DNA from: Arbacia lixula | Lineage: Eukaryota > Echinodermata > Echinoidea > Arbacioida > Arbaciidae | NCBI GenBank assembly: GCA_963669155.1 | Contig: OZ022593.1 | Span: 1,863,155-1,927,154 of the forward strand | Length of the DNA stretch: 64,000 nt | Direction of reading: 5' to 3' | In this document: piece by piece, positions 54,174-64,000 of the stretch | How the letters are laid out: each line of letters begins with the position of its first letter | How positions within the stretch are numbered: position 1 is the stretch's first letter | Position numbers and translations under genes: made by a program | The notes under the pieces: generated by a model | Seen by the model: the letters and a program-made list of their open reading frames with translations, nothing else | Database searches by the model: none | Told to the model about the DNA's origin: nothing

Positions 54174-57100
54174 CGTCGGCCTCATACCAAAAGGGCCTTA
54201 ACTCGATTTTTGGGGGTATTGAGTTATTCACATCATCTTGTAGGTCTCAAGATTCTCTTTAAAATGATGTGCTTCACTTGTTGAAATTCGATTTATTTAT
54301 GAAGATAATTATGAATTCCAAAAAGCCCTTATGCGTAAACTCCCTTTTTCGTTACGCCAGAAGGGCCTTAACATACGCGGCGTTATGCCAAAAGGGCCCT
54401 AACCTGCCGTTATCGCAGTTAGCGCCCTTCTGGCAGAAGGATATTGTTTTGTTTCGCGGCACATTTGACTTGCCAGAAAGCCCCAAACATTGATAAAACT
54501 GGTGTAACGTCCATCAATGTCTTCAAAAATCACCACATGTAAGTAGATTTTCTATATGAGTATTTTTTTATTAATATAATGCAGTTGTTGGTTAAGTAAA
54601 TGTTCATAAATCGTACATTTAGGACACCTCTTTCGTCGTTTATTTTATTATAGTCCCATACATTGGCATACGCGTATTTCAAGTGTCACACGCAATTCAT
54701 GCATACAAAGTTACATACCTAACTTAAATCTCACTCAGAATTCATGAGCTTAATTCATGATACATGTTTGTTTTGATTATTTTGTATTTTATTATGTATA
54801 CTTGTGTTTTGAATGGTGTTTCGATTGATATGAATTGGGCTTAGACTAGTTCCTGCCACTGGAAAAGTCTAAGTCTACTGTCTAGTGTCTAGTCTAAAAT
54901 AAAGCGTAGCTAGATTTAGATAAAGGTTTGATGACAGGACTAGATGACTCATTCCTATCATTTTAGACTTCAGCAAGTTTTGGATTATTAATCCAAAGCT
55001 ACTCTGAAGTTTGATGGTACTAAGCCCTCTACTACAATGTGCAGTTTGATCTAAATTCCATGGGATATAATTTCTTAACTCATAGGTTAAATCTGACCTG
55101 CTCTATACAATATCTTTTGTCATTCCTTCCTTTGCATTTCATGTCTTTTTATTTTGTTTCATGATAAAACAGTTAGGAAATAGAAAATGAATAATCTGTC
55201 ATAAAAAAATATTGTATATTTATTTGCCTTTTAAATTCTAAATACAACAAAAAGATAACAATATCAAGATAAAAATTTATAATATTCTGGGTTTTTTTTT
55301 CGTATCCAAGGGAAATGGATCCTGACACAGATCTCTTTATCAAGTGGACTAGGACTAGGACTACAAGACATCGGATGACGCATCTTCTTCGTCCACAATA
55401 TCATCCATGGCATCAACATATTCAACAAAGACTTGTATGTTCTTCACATCTGCTCCTTCTCAGACAACTCATGGTCACCTCTACAAACTAAATGTAAGGA
55501 GAAGCAGGTTGAATGTTAGGCAGAATATTTTCAGTGCCAGAGTAGTAGATTACTGGAACTCATACCTAGCAGAAATAGTTGCAGCACCAATATAGACAAC
55601 TTCAAGACAAAGAAAGTTGGATAAGTTCTGGTCTGCACTACAGTATGTCCTCCCATAGGACTAGCCTTTCCAGGTAGCACAACACACTGGCACAAAGTAA
55701 AAACAACAGCTAGAGACAGAACCTGAAGTTAGCAACAAGCAGAAGATAATCCTGGAAACCAGACTGCTGGAAAGGCTTCGCTTTTCTAGTAGATCATGTA
55801 ATGAAGATATTCCTTTGGCGCAACTGAAGAGGGCTGATATAACATTTGTGATGATTACATGCCTTTGGCACGGGTGAAAACTTAAATAAAATGTTTTCAT
55901 TATAAAAAAATTATGAAATTGTATTAAGAAAATGAGTATGTTCAATATCATTAGTGGAATAATTGCAAAACAACACGGTAATTGATATTAAGCTTCCCTT
56001 TTCCCCTTCTAGAATTACGTACCATTATCAGGAGGTGGGGGGGGGGGATGTTTGGTTGTCAACCTGCTAAGGCAGTTTTGCTTCCTTTAAGATCCTTTAT
56101 GCCCGAGTGCTGGCTAAGTAATGGGATGTTTTATTTTTGTAATGGCAGTCATCCGTTTCCATAAATATTTCAAGTCTGATATTAACAGTGGGTTTTGTCA
56201 TACAAGGCTAGCATGGATGTGTCCTTAGTTAATATCTTGATGATCTTTTGTAGCTCTTTTACTGGGAACTGATGAGAACTCTTAATGAAACAATGATACA
56301 AAACTAAACATCAGTGTACTCAGTGCTTGTCCTTGCTATGGTTTGAACACGTTAAGAAAGACATGTCCTAGAATCGTGTTAGAATGATTCTTTTTATGCA
56401 TGTAATGGTTTCTAGATCTACCCTGGCCTTAAATTTGATATCTAGCCTGTAATGTGTTAATTACACAAACAGACTACACAAGGACACTTCTCTATAAATA
56501 ATTAGATGGACGAAAATGATAATTCTGGCAAGTATAACGCGTTAAAAATATGTTTTAGATAAGATTTCTTACATAATTGTAATAGATAAATTGATGTTAA
56601 TAATATGTAGTTTCATTCCTTTTACATTTGTTTTTAATGAAATGCTTCATTGACTGTTAAAGTCATGAATGGAATGAAATTATTGTCTTCTTTCAAAACA
56701 AAGAGAAGAAACCTTCCAACCAAGTGAAACATATTACATGTACTTAAAATCACATAATTATGCATACTAGAAAGTGCATTATAAATAATGTTTTCACATA
56801 TTCATGATGTCTCAACTTTGCAGGACTTTCTGTGAAGATAGTTACAGAAACAGTCACAGATGCTAATTTGTGAAGATAAAACTCACTGTTAACATCATGT
56901 ATAAGAGCTGAGAGAAAGAGAGATAGGCATTGGGTTAGAAATTCTTAATCTTTTTATATTTATCAATATTCAATATAAACTTGGGCTACTCTTTTATAAG
57001 GATGAGAAGCGTATTTCATGTCCATGCAATGTACCTTGCAAAACAAATATATTGGCAAGAGATATTCCAAATCATATGTGCATTTTCCCCATTTTCTCAT

Positions 57101-59082
57101 CAAGCCAAAGTATTATTACAGCATAAACTGTACATTAGCTTAATTTGATTAATCTTCTTATTTGTGATTTCATTAATTATCATCTATTTTAATTTGATAT
57201 AAATGTAGACAAAAAGCAAACAAAAGAAGATTACCTTGGCTCAATCGTTGGGCTTTATTATTTAATCTTTCCTGAGTTTCCATGACCACATTGAGTTTTG
57301 TAATGATTCATTCAGAGAGGTGCATTGGGAAAGGAACAAGATACATTATCAGCATTGTTACATCTTTGAGGTTTTTCATTTGTATTATTCTTTAGAAACA
57401 TAAGAATAATAAGAGATCTGGTTTATTGCAGAGGAATACTTGAAATGAGAAGTACATGTATTTTCACATACATTACCTCTGATAAATGTGTTCATGAGGT
57501 AATCATCTTGCTCTAGTTCTCGACATTTCATCATTTCACAAAATACCAATTGCTGTCAATTTCTGATTCTTACAAGCCATTTTTCTCTAGTCATAAGTTA
57601 TTATTACATAGTACATGTATTACAGTGTACATTCATGTTAATCAGTGAAAATTGTCAATGAATCATGCCGTATTCTAGTTTCTATTATGTTGTGATTTGT
57701 TAAATCTTTCAATGAAAAAAATACTGTAATTTTATTTCATGCCCCCAACGATTCTCTTTTTCTTTTTGTCTTTCTTTCTCTCCTCTGTTCTTCCTTTCTT
57801 TTATCTTGTATGCTCTGTCTCAATCAAATGTACGCTAATACGGGATATGTATTTGATTTCTGTTTTCACTGCTATTTTGTTTCACTGCTAATTCCTCATT
57901 CTGATACATGGGTATGAAAAGCGATGCTCGAATTAATGAAATGCTAACGAATTGGTCGCTATTGAAATTTATTTAATAAACTTTCAAAATATACATATTT
58001 TTTTTATGTGATGTATTTTGTGTCTCATGTAGCTACATTGATTAAGATACAGTAGTGAACAAAATGTGATACATGTACATGTTTGCTTTTGTAAACTGCA
58101 TGCACTGTGAGATGCGAAGGGAAGCAACTACACATTATGAATATTTAAGGGACTTCAATTTTATGAAGACAGAAGATACTTAGCAATTCCAGTAAAATTT
58201 CAGCTCTCTGTGGAGGTTGTTAACTAGAACTTAGAAACACTAATACATGTAATAATAATTTTAAAAAACAGTATCAATATCATGTTACTACTTGATCATC
58301 TTCATCATCATCATCATCCTTATTGTATTACACTAAAATCACAAGATTTTCTTAGAAGAGCAATGCAGAGATCGGATAAGTATTTAATGAGTACTTGTGA
58401 AATACAAAAGAGATGTGAATCGTGATGTAAAGACAGAGAGTTTATGTTGAGAAAGTGATTAAAGAACGGGAGAAGATATATGTAGAGTCGTTGTAAGAGT
58501 GTAAGTGAAGATATGAATGAAATAGAGTGGTAAAGTGGCATGAACCCCCCGCCCCTCCTCCAAATCTTTATCAAGAAAATGTCCCCCTCCATAATACAAT
58601 ACTTCAATATAAAAGTGTAGTTTTCACTGCCTGCAATGCAGTTGCATTACAATGGGCCTTCTGGCATAATATATTTACCGCCTGTAGTTCAGGTTTCTGT
58701 ATGCCAAATGGCCCCCTATCGTGCGCATCACATTGTTACGGCCCTTTTGGCAGAGATGCGCGCAAATAAGCCTTATGCCAGAAGGGCGATATCGCGCACG
58801 GGCCTGCGTTACGGCCCTTCTGGCACAAATGCGCTACATTCAAGCCACATGCCAGAACGCCCCTAACATGTTTTTTGCACATAGCATAAAAACCTCTGAA
58901 TATTTTACAACAAATTTAGAGTATATCATGTAAAACTTGATAACTTAACACATTCATCGAAATGGACTTCAAAAACAAATACACGACCACAAAATTTAAA
59001 TTTTCAGAGAGGCCAAAACTTTAAACGCGATTATCTCGGAATGGCCAAAAACAGTTAAGGCCCTTCTGGCATAAGGCCGACG
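54174..59082. mobile_element. Candidate 4.9-kb DNA transposon with CGTCGGCC ends
   Basis: Left end CGTCGGCCTCATACCAAAAG and right end, read inversely, CGTCGGCCTTATGCCAGAAG; similarity continues through GGGCCTTAACT. Both ends carry several internal copies of a TTATGCCAGAAGGGCC-type motif in both orientations (54350-54475, 58650-58865). ACAT occurs immediately outside each end (54170-54173, 59083-59086), a possible 4-bp target duplication. I see no transposase frame, so it is non-autonomous or decayed. Confidence 0.6.
55320..55660 (+). pseudogene. LINE reverse-transcriptase C-terminal fragment inside the candidate transposon
   Basis: Translation gives TTHGHLYKLNVRRSRLNVRQ and NIFSARVVDYWNSYLAEIV, then a frameshifted KLDKFW-like end, matching the typical tail of certain LINE polyproteins. 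It marks a nested insertion. Confidence 0.75.
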
Positions 59083-59086
59083 ACAT

Positions 59087-60650
59087 ATTCATTTGGATGG
59101 ACAGGAGGGAAAAAAAAACTAAAGAAAGACTTAATGAGGAGAGTATGTTGTTCGGAAAGGGAGAGAGGAATAAAAGAAGAGATTTGAGGGTCACGGAGAG
59201 TGTAGTTGAGAAGTCTTTGAAGAAAAACCTGTTACAATTTTTAAATCGGTAATGTGAAAGAATGGGCAGTTAAATTAACTAGGCTGGATAACTATAACAA
59301 AGCATACAATTTTATTGATGTGAGTTTAACCCGTCCTGTGCCAGATATAATGCTACACAATGGGATTTATGTGCATGTTGTTTAAAAGAGATTTGAGTCT
59401 CACAACGATTATGTGTTGTGACTGTTAATATTCTCTTATACAGGCTATAAAATAGAGATTTATTGATGATAAACAACAAATGAACAGGTGATTTTAATGG
59501 TGGACCTACAGCAGATCTCCTAGTGTCACAAAGATATACATAAACTTAAAAGGCATGGAGAGTCCAGACGTATAATGTTTAATTTTCAATTCAACAGACC
59601 CTTGTGAGGTTTGGTAGTGCTACATGCACTACCATGACTACCAGTTACCAGTGTAAACATTCAGATAATAACATTGTGTGACAAGTAGCGCACATACAAA
59701 TCTGATTCATACAGGTTTACTCTGGCTTGGAAAGAGAACAGTTAAGGGAATAGTTGTAAGAAAATTCTGTTCTTAGCACCATAATAAAGGACCTAATGAT
59801 GCAGAAAAGACAGGTGCTGTGACATGATTCTGGAAGGTAGTCGGGTACAAACATATGACAATTATCTTGATAACGCCGGCTTCTGATTGTTCATGGTGAT
59901 CATATTGTAAATGGAAATGGGAAAGGTAACAACGGGCTACATACATGTACTTCATAAAGGTCTGTGTGGAATTGCAGAGATAGGAAGTTACAAAGAGGCC
60001 CGTGGAAACCGAGGAATCAGAGACAATAGCATTCTTCTTGTGATGGGGATGGAAACACGCATATCAGCATGTGCACAACAATAGCATTTATTGACCTGTG
60101 TGTGAGTGTAATGTGAAGTATGAACAAAAGGCGCATTCAGATAACCTAGTTTTAGTCAACACTGTCTGCAGCTTGGCAGCTTACAACAGCAAAACTTGCA
60201 ACATGTATTTCAATACAAGGGTGATGTTTATAAAGATGTGGTAACAGTAAAGTTTAAACATAATCAAGCCATATCTTTAATATATGTGTAAAATGTTTAC
60301 AAGGTTAGAATACTCTTAAAAAAATCCAAACTGAGAAGTATAACAATTCCTGCCAAATTTATCATTTGACATTAGTGATTGTATTTTTAATATCATATTA
60401 AGGTCTATTGAAACAATGAAGTAAATCAAATCTTTCAGATGTACACTGAATACTAAAAATATTGGAAACTCAATTCTCACTCAATGTCAAGGAACTATGT
60501 TGTCCCCAAAGCGTAAACCTCACCAATTCAAAAATGCAAATCAACTAGCTCATCCTAGTCCTGCAATTAGGCACAGTCCCAACCTAATTGAAATCTCCCA
60601 CATAGACAAAATTCAGTAACTGGCAATTTCGCCACAAAACCGACAAAAAT
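59087..60650 (+). other. Intron 38 unassigned sequence
   Basis: AT-rich; I recognise no gene or named repeat here. Confidence 0.4.
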
Positions 60651-60659
60651 GATGAAGAG

Positions 60660-61215
60660 TGCCAGTTAATTGTAATGCCTCCGCAACACAATTGCCGGAT
60701 AGCATTGTGTTTCTGGGTTGTCCGTCTGTCTGTAAGTTTGTCTGTCCGTCCATCTGCAAGTCTGTCTGCCAGGACCTCGTTGATGAGATAACTCCAAGAA
60801 TACTTCACAGAATTTCATCAAACTCAGTACAATGACAATATAGGATAGGACAATGAATTGATCATATTTTGCGTCATTTAAGTCAAAGGTCAAAGGTCAC
60901 TGGTCAAGATCAAATCTTAAAATTTCACTTTTCTATGTGTTAACACAAGAATAACTAAGCTTCCTCAAACTCGGTTCATTGATAATGTGTAACAATATAT
61001 TTTGGATGGGATAAGTCAAAGGTCATAGGCCCAGTTCAAATCCTGCAATGTCTTGTTTTACATGATAATTCAAGAAATGATTTCATGAAACATGGCACAA
61101 TAATGATATATAACAGGGCACTTGACTGATTACATTTTGTGTCATATGGGTCAAGGTCAAATTCTAAAATGTTATTTTTAACATGATAACTCGAGAAAGA
61201 ATTGATTGAATTTTT
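60660..61215. repeat. Tandem-unit dispersed repeat (family I)
   Basis: After TGCCTCCGCAACACAATTGC and a GTCTGTCTGTAAGTTTGTCT stretch come three degenerate units of about 125 bp, each with ATAACTC(A/C)AGAA, a TACAATGA-like block and GTCAAAGGTCA. Related to 48480-48700 and more distantly to 32455-32720. Confidence 0.65.
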
Positions 61216-61225
61216 CTTTTTGTAG

Positions 61226-61435
61226 AGGGATGCATCAGTATAACTGAAGCCCAATGTCCACTCCTAGCAACGTGTCCCTACACCCTGGCAACTGACCGCC
61301 ATGGCTGCTCTACATGCCCGTGTCGTCAACCAATCGCCTGCCATCCCATCTCGGAACTCAGCTGCAGTGAGCACTGCCCTCATGGGCGGGCAACTGACAG
61401 TGAGGGGTGTGAAATTTGCAACTGCAGAAACACAG
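61226..61435 (+). CDS. Exon 39: antistasin-like modules 12 and 13
   Basis: Two repeats: EAQCPLLATCPYTLATDR with HGCSTCPC, and ELSCSEHCPHGRATD with SEGCEICNC. Like exon 29 it encodes a pair, so paired exons occur at both ends of the array. Acceptor TTGTAG (ends 61225), donor GTGAGA (61436), phase 1/1. Confidence 0.9.
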
Positions 61436-61514
61436 GTGAGACAGGACAATCTTTTATTCTTATAAACTTGTTTATTTCTCATATTTGTGCACTTAAATAC
61501 TTTATATATCTTGT

Positions 61515-61658
61515 ATCTTGCATGTGACATCATAAAATTCCAACTTAAACAACTCTTAACTTTCTTATCCTCTGACTGATTTTCGTCAAACCTTTTATGT
61601 TTCTTTTGTGTTTGTGCCTTTATCAAAACCTACTTAAGTTACTGGACTTTCCCCTTAA
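61515..61658. mobile_element. Family B foldback element, right arm
   Basis: CATGTGACATCATAAAATTC, TTTTCGTCAAACC and ACTGGACTTTCCCC ending at TTAA (61655-61658). Confidence 0.7.
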
Positions 61659-62306
61659 TTTTTATTATTCCAATAAATCTCTTAAAGGTGATATTCATAG
61701 AAAATCCAAAAATATGAAGATATTCATCTACAGAAAGCTTATAAGCCATACAATGAGCTTGGATGACATTCAAAGAATATATCACTTCCAAAAAAGCAAA
61801 ATTCGGGTGAAAACAGTCACCCTATTCTCGGGGACAAATTTTCCCTACTGTCATCCGAAACGGCCTTTAGGTCTGACATAAGAAAAGGGAGGCGTTATTG
61901 TGCATCGCACATGCCAATCCGCAGCTTCTTTTCCGCCAGAAGCATCATACATTGTTAATGACACTGTGATGGCAGTTGCTAGTGGATTAACAGGTGTGAT
62001 ACACAATACTCATTGTGAAGCATATCCCGGCTGTGACGTACACACAAAGCCACTTTCCCTTGGGCGATTTCGTTGGTCAGGAGAGAGTCAAATTTGATTT
62101 TCATAAAACACAAAAATGAACACTTTCATGGCATGTTAGCTGCATAAATTGCTTTAATGAGTCATTCAATTATAAAATAAACTATATTTATTTGATTTCA
62201 TTTCCTATAAGTATCACCTTTAATCTTGTGATGATATTAGCTTCCTGAAGAAATGGAAAATGTAATCAAAACTTGGTATTGAGGCTCTTTTTATCTTTAT
62301 ATCTAG

Positions 62307-62414
62307 GTCAGCAGTGTGTAGCTGTGCACTCCAAAAATTGTTCCAAGCGGTGCACGTATGGGTACGCCACTGATCCAGTCACTCTATGCCAAGTCTGCAG
62401 CTGCAAGCAACCTA
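62307..62414 (+). CDS. Exon 40: antistasin-like module 14
   Basis: Encodes QQCVAVHSKNCSKRCTYGY, ATDPVTLCQVCSCKQP. The usual Gly before the CxxCxC motif is replaced (TLC), and there is an NCS sequon. Acceptor ATCTAG (ends 62306), donor GTAAGT (62415), phase 1/1. Confidence 0.9.
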
Positions 62415-62440
62415 GTAAGTCACTGCATGCCAGACATCTT

Positions 62441-62852
62441 AGGATGCGTTTATGCTTAATTTGCGAAGACAGAATCGGCGTTTTGAAAACGCTGATTGTA
62501 AATGCTTATCCAAAACGCCATGTACAGGGTTACTGTATATGCTCAATTTGCGAAGGCAGAATCAGCATTTTGAAACGCTCATTGAAAACGCCCTTAACGG
62601 GGGTATTGTTACTGTTGAGATGACGTCATTTAAATGCGTATACTGTACATATAAACTGCGTTTATGCTTCCCCATTAAACATGATTTATCAGAACGGCGA
62701 TTAAAAACGCACCTTTTTGTGCGTTTTGAAACAACGTTTTGAATCCTGTGCTTACATCAAAATGAGCATGAATGCAACTGCATTTTGAACTACAAATATG
62801 CGGAAAAAAACACTGATTTTGGCCCCCCCCCAAATGAGCATAAACGCACCCC
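62441..62852. mobile_element. MITE-like element with GCGTTTATGCT termini
   Basis: GGATGCGTTTATGCTTAATT at the left; the right end reads GAGCATAAACGCACCC, its near inverse. Internally several partial copies of CAATTTGCGAA and AAAACGC suggest subterminal repeats. Starts 27 bp after exon 40. No coding capacity. Confidence 0.6.
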
Positions 62853-62929
62853 TAAACTCTTAGAAAATGACACATGAGGCCTATTTACACTGGCATTACA
62901 GAATTGCAATATTTCCAACAACAACAGCA

Positions 62930-63140
62930 AAAGGTGAAAGTTGGTAGGCAACTACTGCTGCCCATCTTTGACAAGAGGAAGCAAGTACCAAATCACTCAA
63001 ATTGGGGTTATTGGTACTTATAGATTGTACCAAGCATTCCCTATATACAGACTATACATCTGGAGAAGAAATAATTATTCATGTTGCTGCAAGATACATG
63101 TATTTAATCTAACATGATGTGGTGTTGCACTGGTGGTGTC
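62930..63140. repeat. Dispersed repeat (family H), copy 2
   Basis: GAGGAAGCAAGTACCAAATC, GGGGTTATTGGTACTTATAG and GTTGCTGCAAGATACATG match 15365-15570 in order. Confidence 0.65.
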
Positions 63141-63189
63141 TTTCTCAAGATAAGTATAGGGAGAGAGAGAAGAAAGAAACAAACAACTT

Positions 63190-63345
63190 GGCCCTGTAGT
63201 ATAAAACTTACCACTAATGGTAACTGCCATCAATAGTAATTACTATGGTTATGCTGCTCGACATCCAATCAAATTCAGGGTTTCCTTAGAAACTGCCATT
63301 GGTAGCAAAGTTACCATCAGTGGTAAGTTTTATTTAACAGGGCCC
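63190..63345. mobile_element. Family A element, copy 10
   Basis: GGCCCTGTAGTATAAAACTT left and AAGTTTTATTTAACAGGGCC right, with internal GGTAACTGCC and GTTACCATCA. Confidence 0.8.
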
Positions 63346-63407
63346 TGTTTTTTTTTTTTTTTGCTTCAAGGTATATTCCATCATGTAATACAATGTATTT
63401 CTTCAAA

Positions 63408-63637
63408 TATCTTGTGCAATGGATTTACATTTCCAAAACATTTTTTTTTTACTGTAGCTGAGTTGCCTAGTGTAGTGACCCTGTTCGCAATGGATTTATG
63501 ATTTTAAAAAAGTTTTCTTGTTGTACACTGTAGCAGTGATGACAATTGCAGTGACCATGTTCAGATTATGTGAACAAATTTCATGTGCAATGGATTTACG
63601 TATTCAGAACGTTTCTTTTTTTTTTTTTTTACTGTAG
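63408..63637 (+). repeat. Two degenerate upstream copies of the exon 41 acceptor region
   Basis: The unit GTGCAATGGATTTAC...ACTGTAG followed by exon-41-like GTGACCCTGTTC occurs three times: 63408-63490, about 63487-63574, and 63585 into the exon. The first copy has a good AG (63459-63460) followed by CTGAGTTGCCTAGTGTAGTG, but stops at TGA within about 15 codons. The second has a degraded acceptor. Confidence 0.82.
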
Positions 63638-63760
63638 CTGAGATGCCTGTTGCGGTGACCCTGTTCAGACTCTGCGAGCCAGCTGAATGTGAAGAGGATT
63701 GCCCTAATGGCTATCTTAAAGATAAGCATGGGTGTCAGACATGTGTCTGCAGAGCAGAAG
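63638..63760 (+). CDS. Exon 41: antistasin-like module 15
   Basis: Encodes a linker EMPVAVTLFR, then LCEPAECEEDCPNGYLKD, KHGCQTCVCRAEG. Acceptor ACTGTAG (ends 63637) after a long T-run, donor GTGAGA (63761), phase 1/1. No stop, so the gene continues beyond the window. Confidence 0.9.
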
Positions 63761-64000
63761 GTGAGAAAAATCATTTGTGGTGTCAAACTTGTGGTAAGAC
63801 ACACAAATAAATAAATAAATGAAGGGCTTTCATTCCATTAAAGGTGTCCCGCCCCTTTTACAAACATCTGCAAACTTCATGAATGTTTGCACATATTTAG
63901 CACGTATCTTTGGGATACCAACTGTGAAATTTTAAGGTCAGAGGTACTATAATAAATGAAAATCTAACTAGTTTTCACTGAGATTTGATTTCAATTGATT

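Larger units (their letters stand above)
53776..61225 (+). other. Intron 38, 7.4 kb
   Basis: Largest intron apart from the BEL-bearing one. It contains the candidate 4.9-kb terminal-inverted-repeat element and the tandem family I repeat. I searched by eye for further antistasin exons and found none; phase-1 symmetry means a missed exon would not disturb the frame. Confidence 0.6.
2764..63760 (+). other. Giant multi-domain secreted-protein gene (41 exons, 3' incomplete)
   Basis: The whole span is one gene model assembled from 41 exons. Exon boundaries have AG acceptors and GT donors (two GC donors), and coding phase is conserved across all 40 junctions with no stop. Joined coding length is about 6.8 kb. 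The only signal-peptide exon is the first, and no exon before 63760 ends in a credible terminal stop, so the modules most simply belong to one protein. WAP, Tg1 and antistasin families include protease inhibitors, and VWC families include BMP regulators. Function here is inferred. The alternative is two or three adjacent genes; transcript data would decide. Confidence 0.82.

Noticed and set aside
60860-61160. AGGTCAAAGGTCA motifs as nuclear-receptor elements
   Set aside because: They recur at the same place in each unit of a dispersed repeat, so repeat ancestry explains them. No promoter context is visible.

Overview
This window is animal (metazoan) genomic DNA, not microbial. Coding blocks of 100-250 bp carry GT/AG boundaries, sit in AT-rich introns of 0.2-10 kb, and are surrounded by microsatellites, foldback elements, LINE 3' ends and one full-length BEL/Pao retrotransposon. 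The repeat types and WAP/VWC/antistasin combination suggest a marine invertebrate deuterostome, perhaps an echinoderm. That assignment is an inference from general resemblance only.

The main content is one very large + strand gene. I reconstructed 41 coding exons from 2764 to 63760 by hand from splice signals, reading frame and cysteine spacing. Every junction keeps one open frame: all are phase 1 except exon 1/2 and exon 7/8, which are phase 0. The joined reading frame is about 2,260 codons and is still open at the right edge, so the 3' end lies outside the window. The predicted protein is secreted and cysteine-rich. In order it has a signal peptide, a half-WAP-like exon, two thyroglobulin type-1-like modules, one unnamed Cys-rich module, five WAP modules, seven VWC modules, one WAP, six VWC, four WAP, and at least fifteen antistasin-like modules. 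Antistasin plus VWC repeats recall CRIM1, and WAP plus thyroglobulin-1 recall secreted protease inhibitors. A combination this large is not one I recognise. Plausible roles are extracellular protease inhibition and/or binding of TGF-beta/BMP-type ligands; neither can be shown from sequence alone.

Layout: 1-2763 is 5' flank with duplicated repeats and long GA/TG tracts. 2764-8815 holds the signal and Tg1 region. 8816-14542 holds WAP block 1, 15117-28478 the VWC block (with one WAP at 22721), and 28947-33095 WAP block 2. 33240-42075 is a young antisense BEL/Pao element (917-bp LTRs differing at one position, 5-bp target duplication, intact 1,888-residue polyprotein) inside the intron between the WAP and antistasin blocks. 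42110-42913 is a LINE 3' fragment. 43311-53775 and 61226-63760 hold the antistasin exons. The 7.4-kb intron between them contains a probable 4.9-kb non-coding DNA transposon.

The introns hold several recurrent families: a palindromic GTTGCATAAAACTT element (at least nine copies), a TTAA-flanked foldback element, a purine-rich foldback element, and SINE-like repeats. Two exons (7 and 41) show local tandem duplications of their own 3' splice site, and two introns appear to use GC donors. I saw no tRNA, rRNA or CRISPR.
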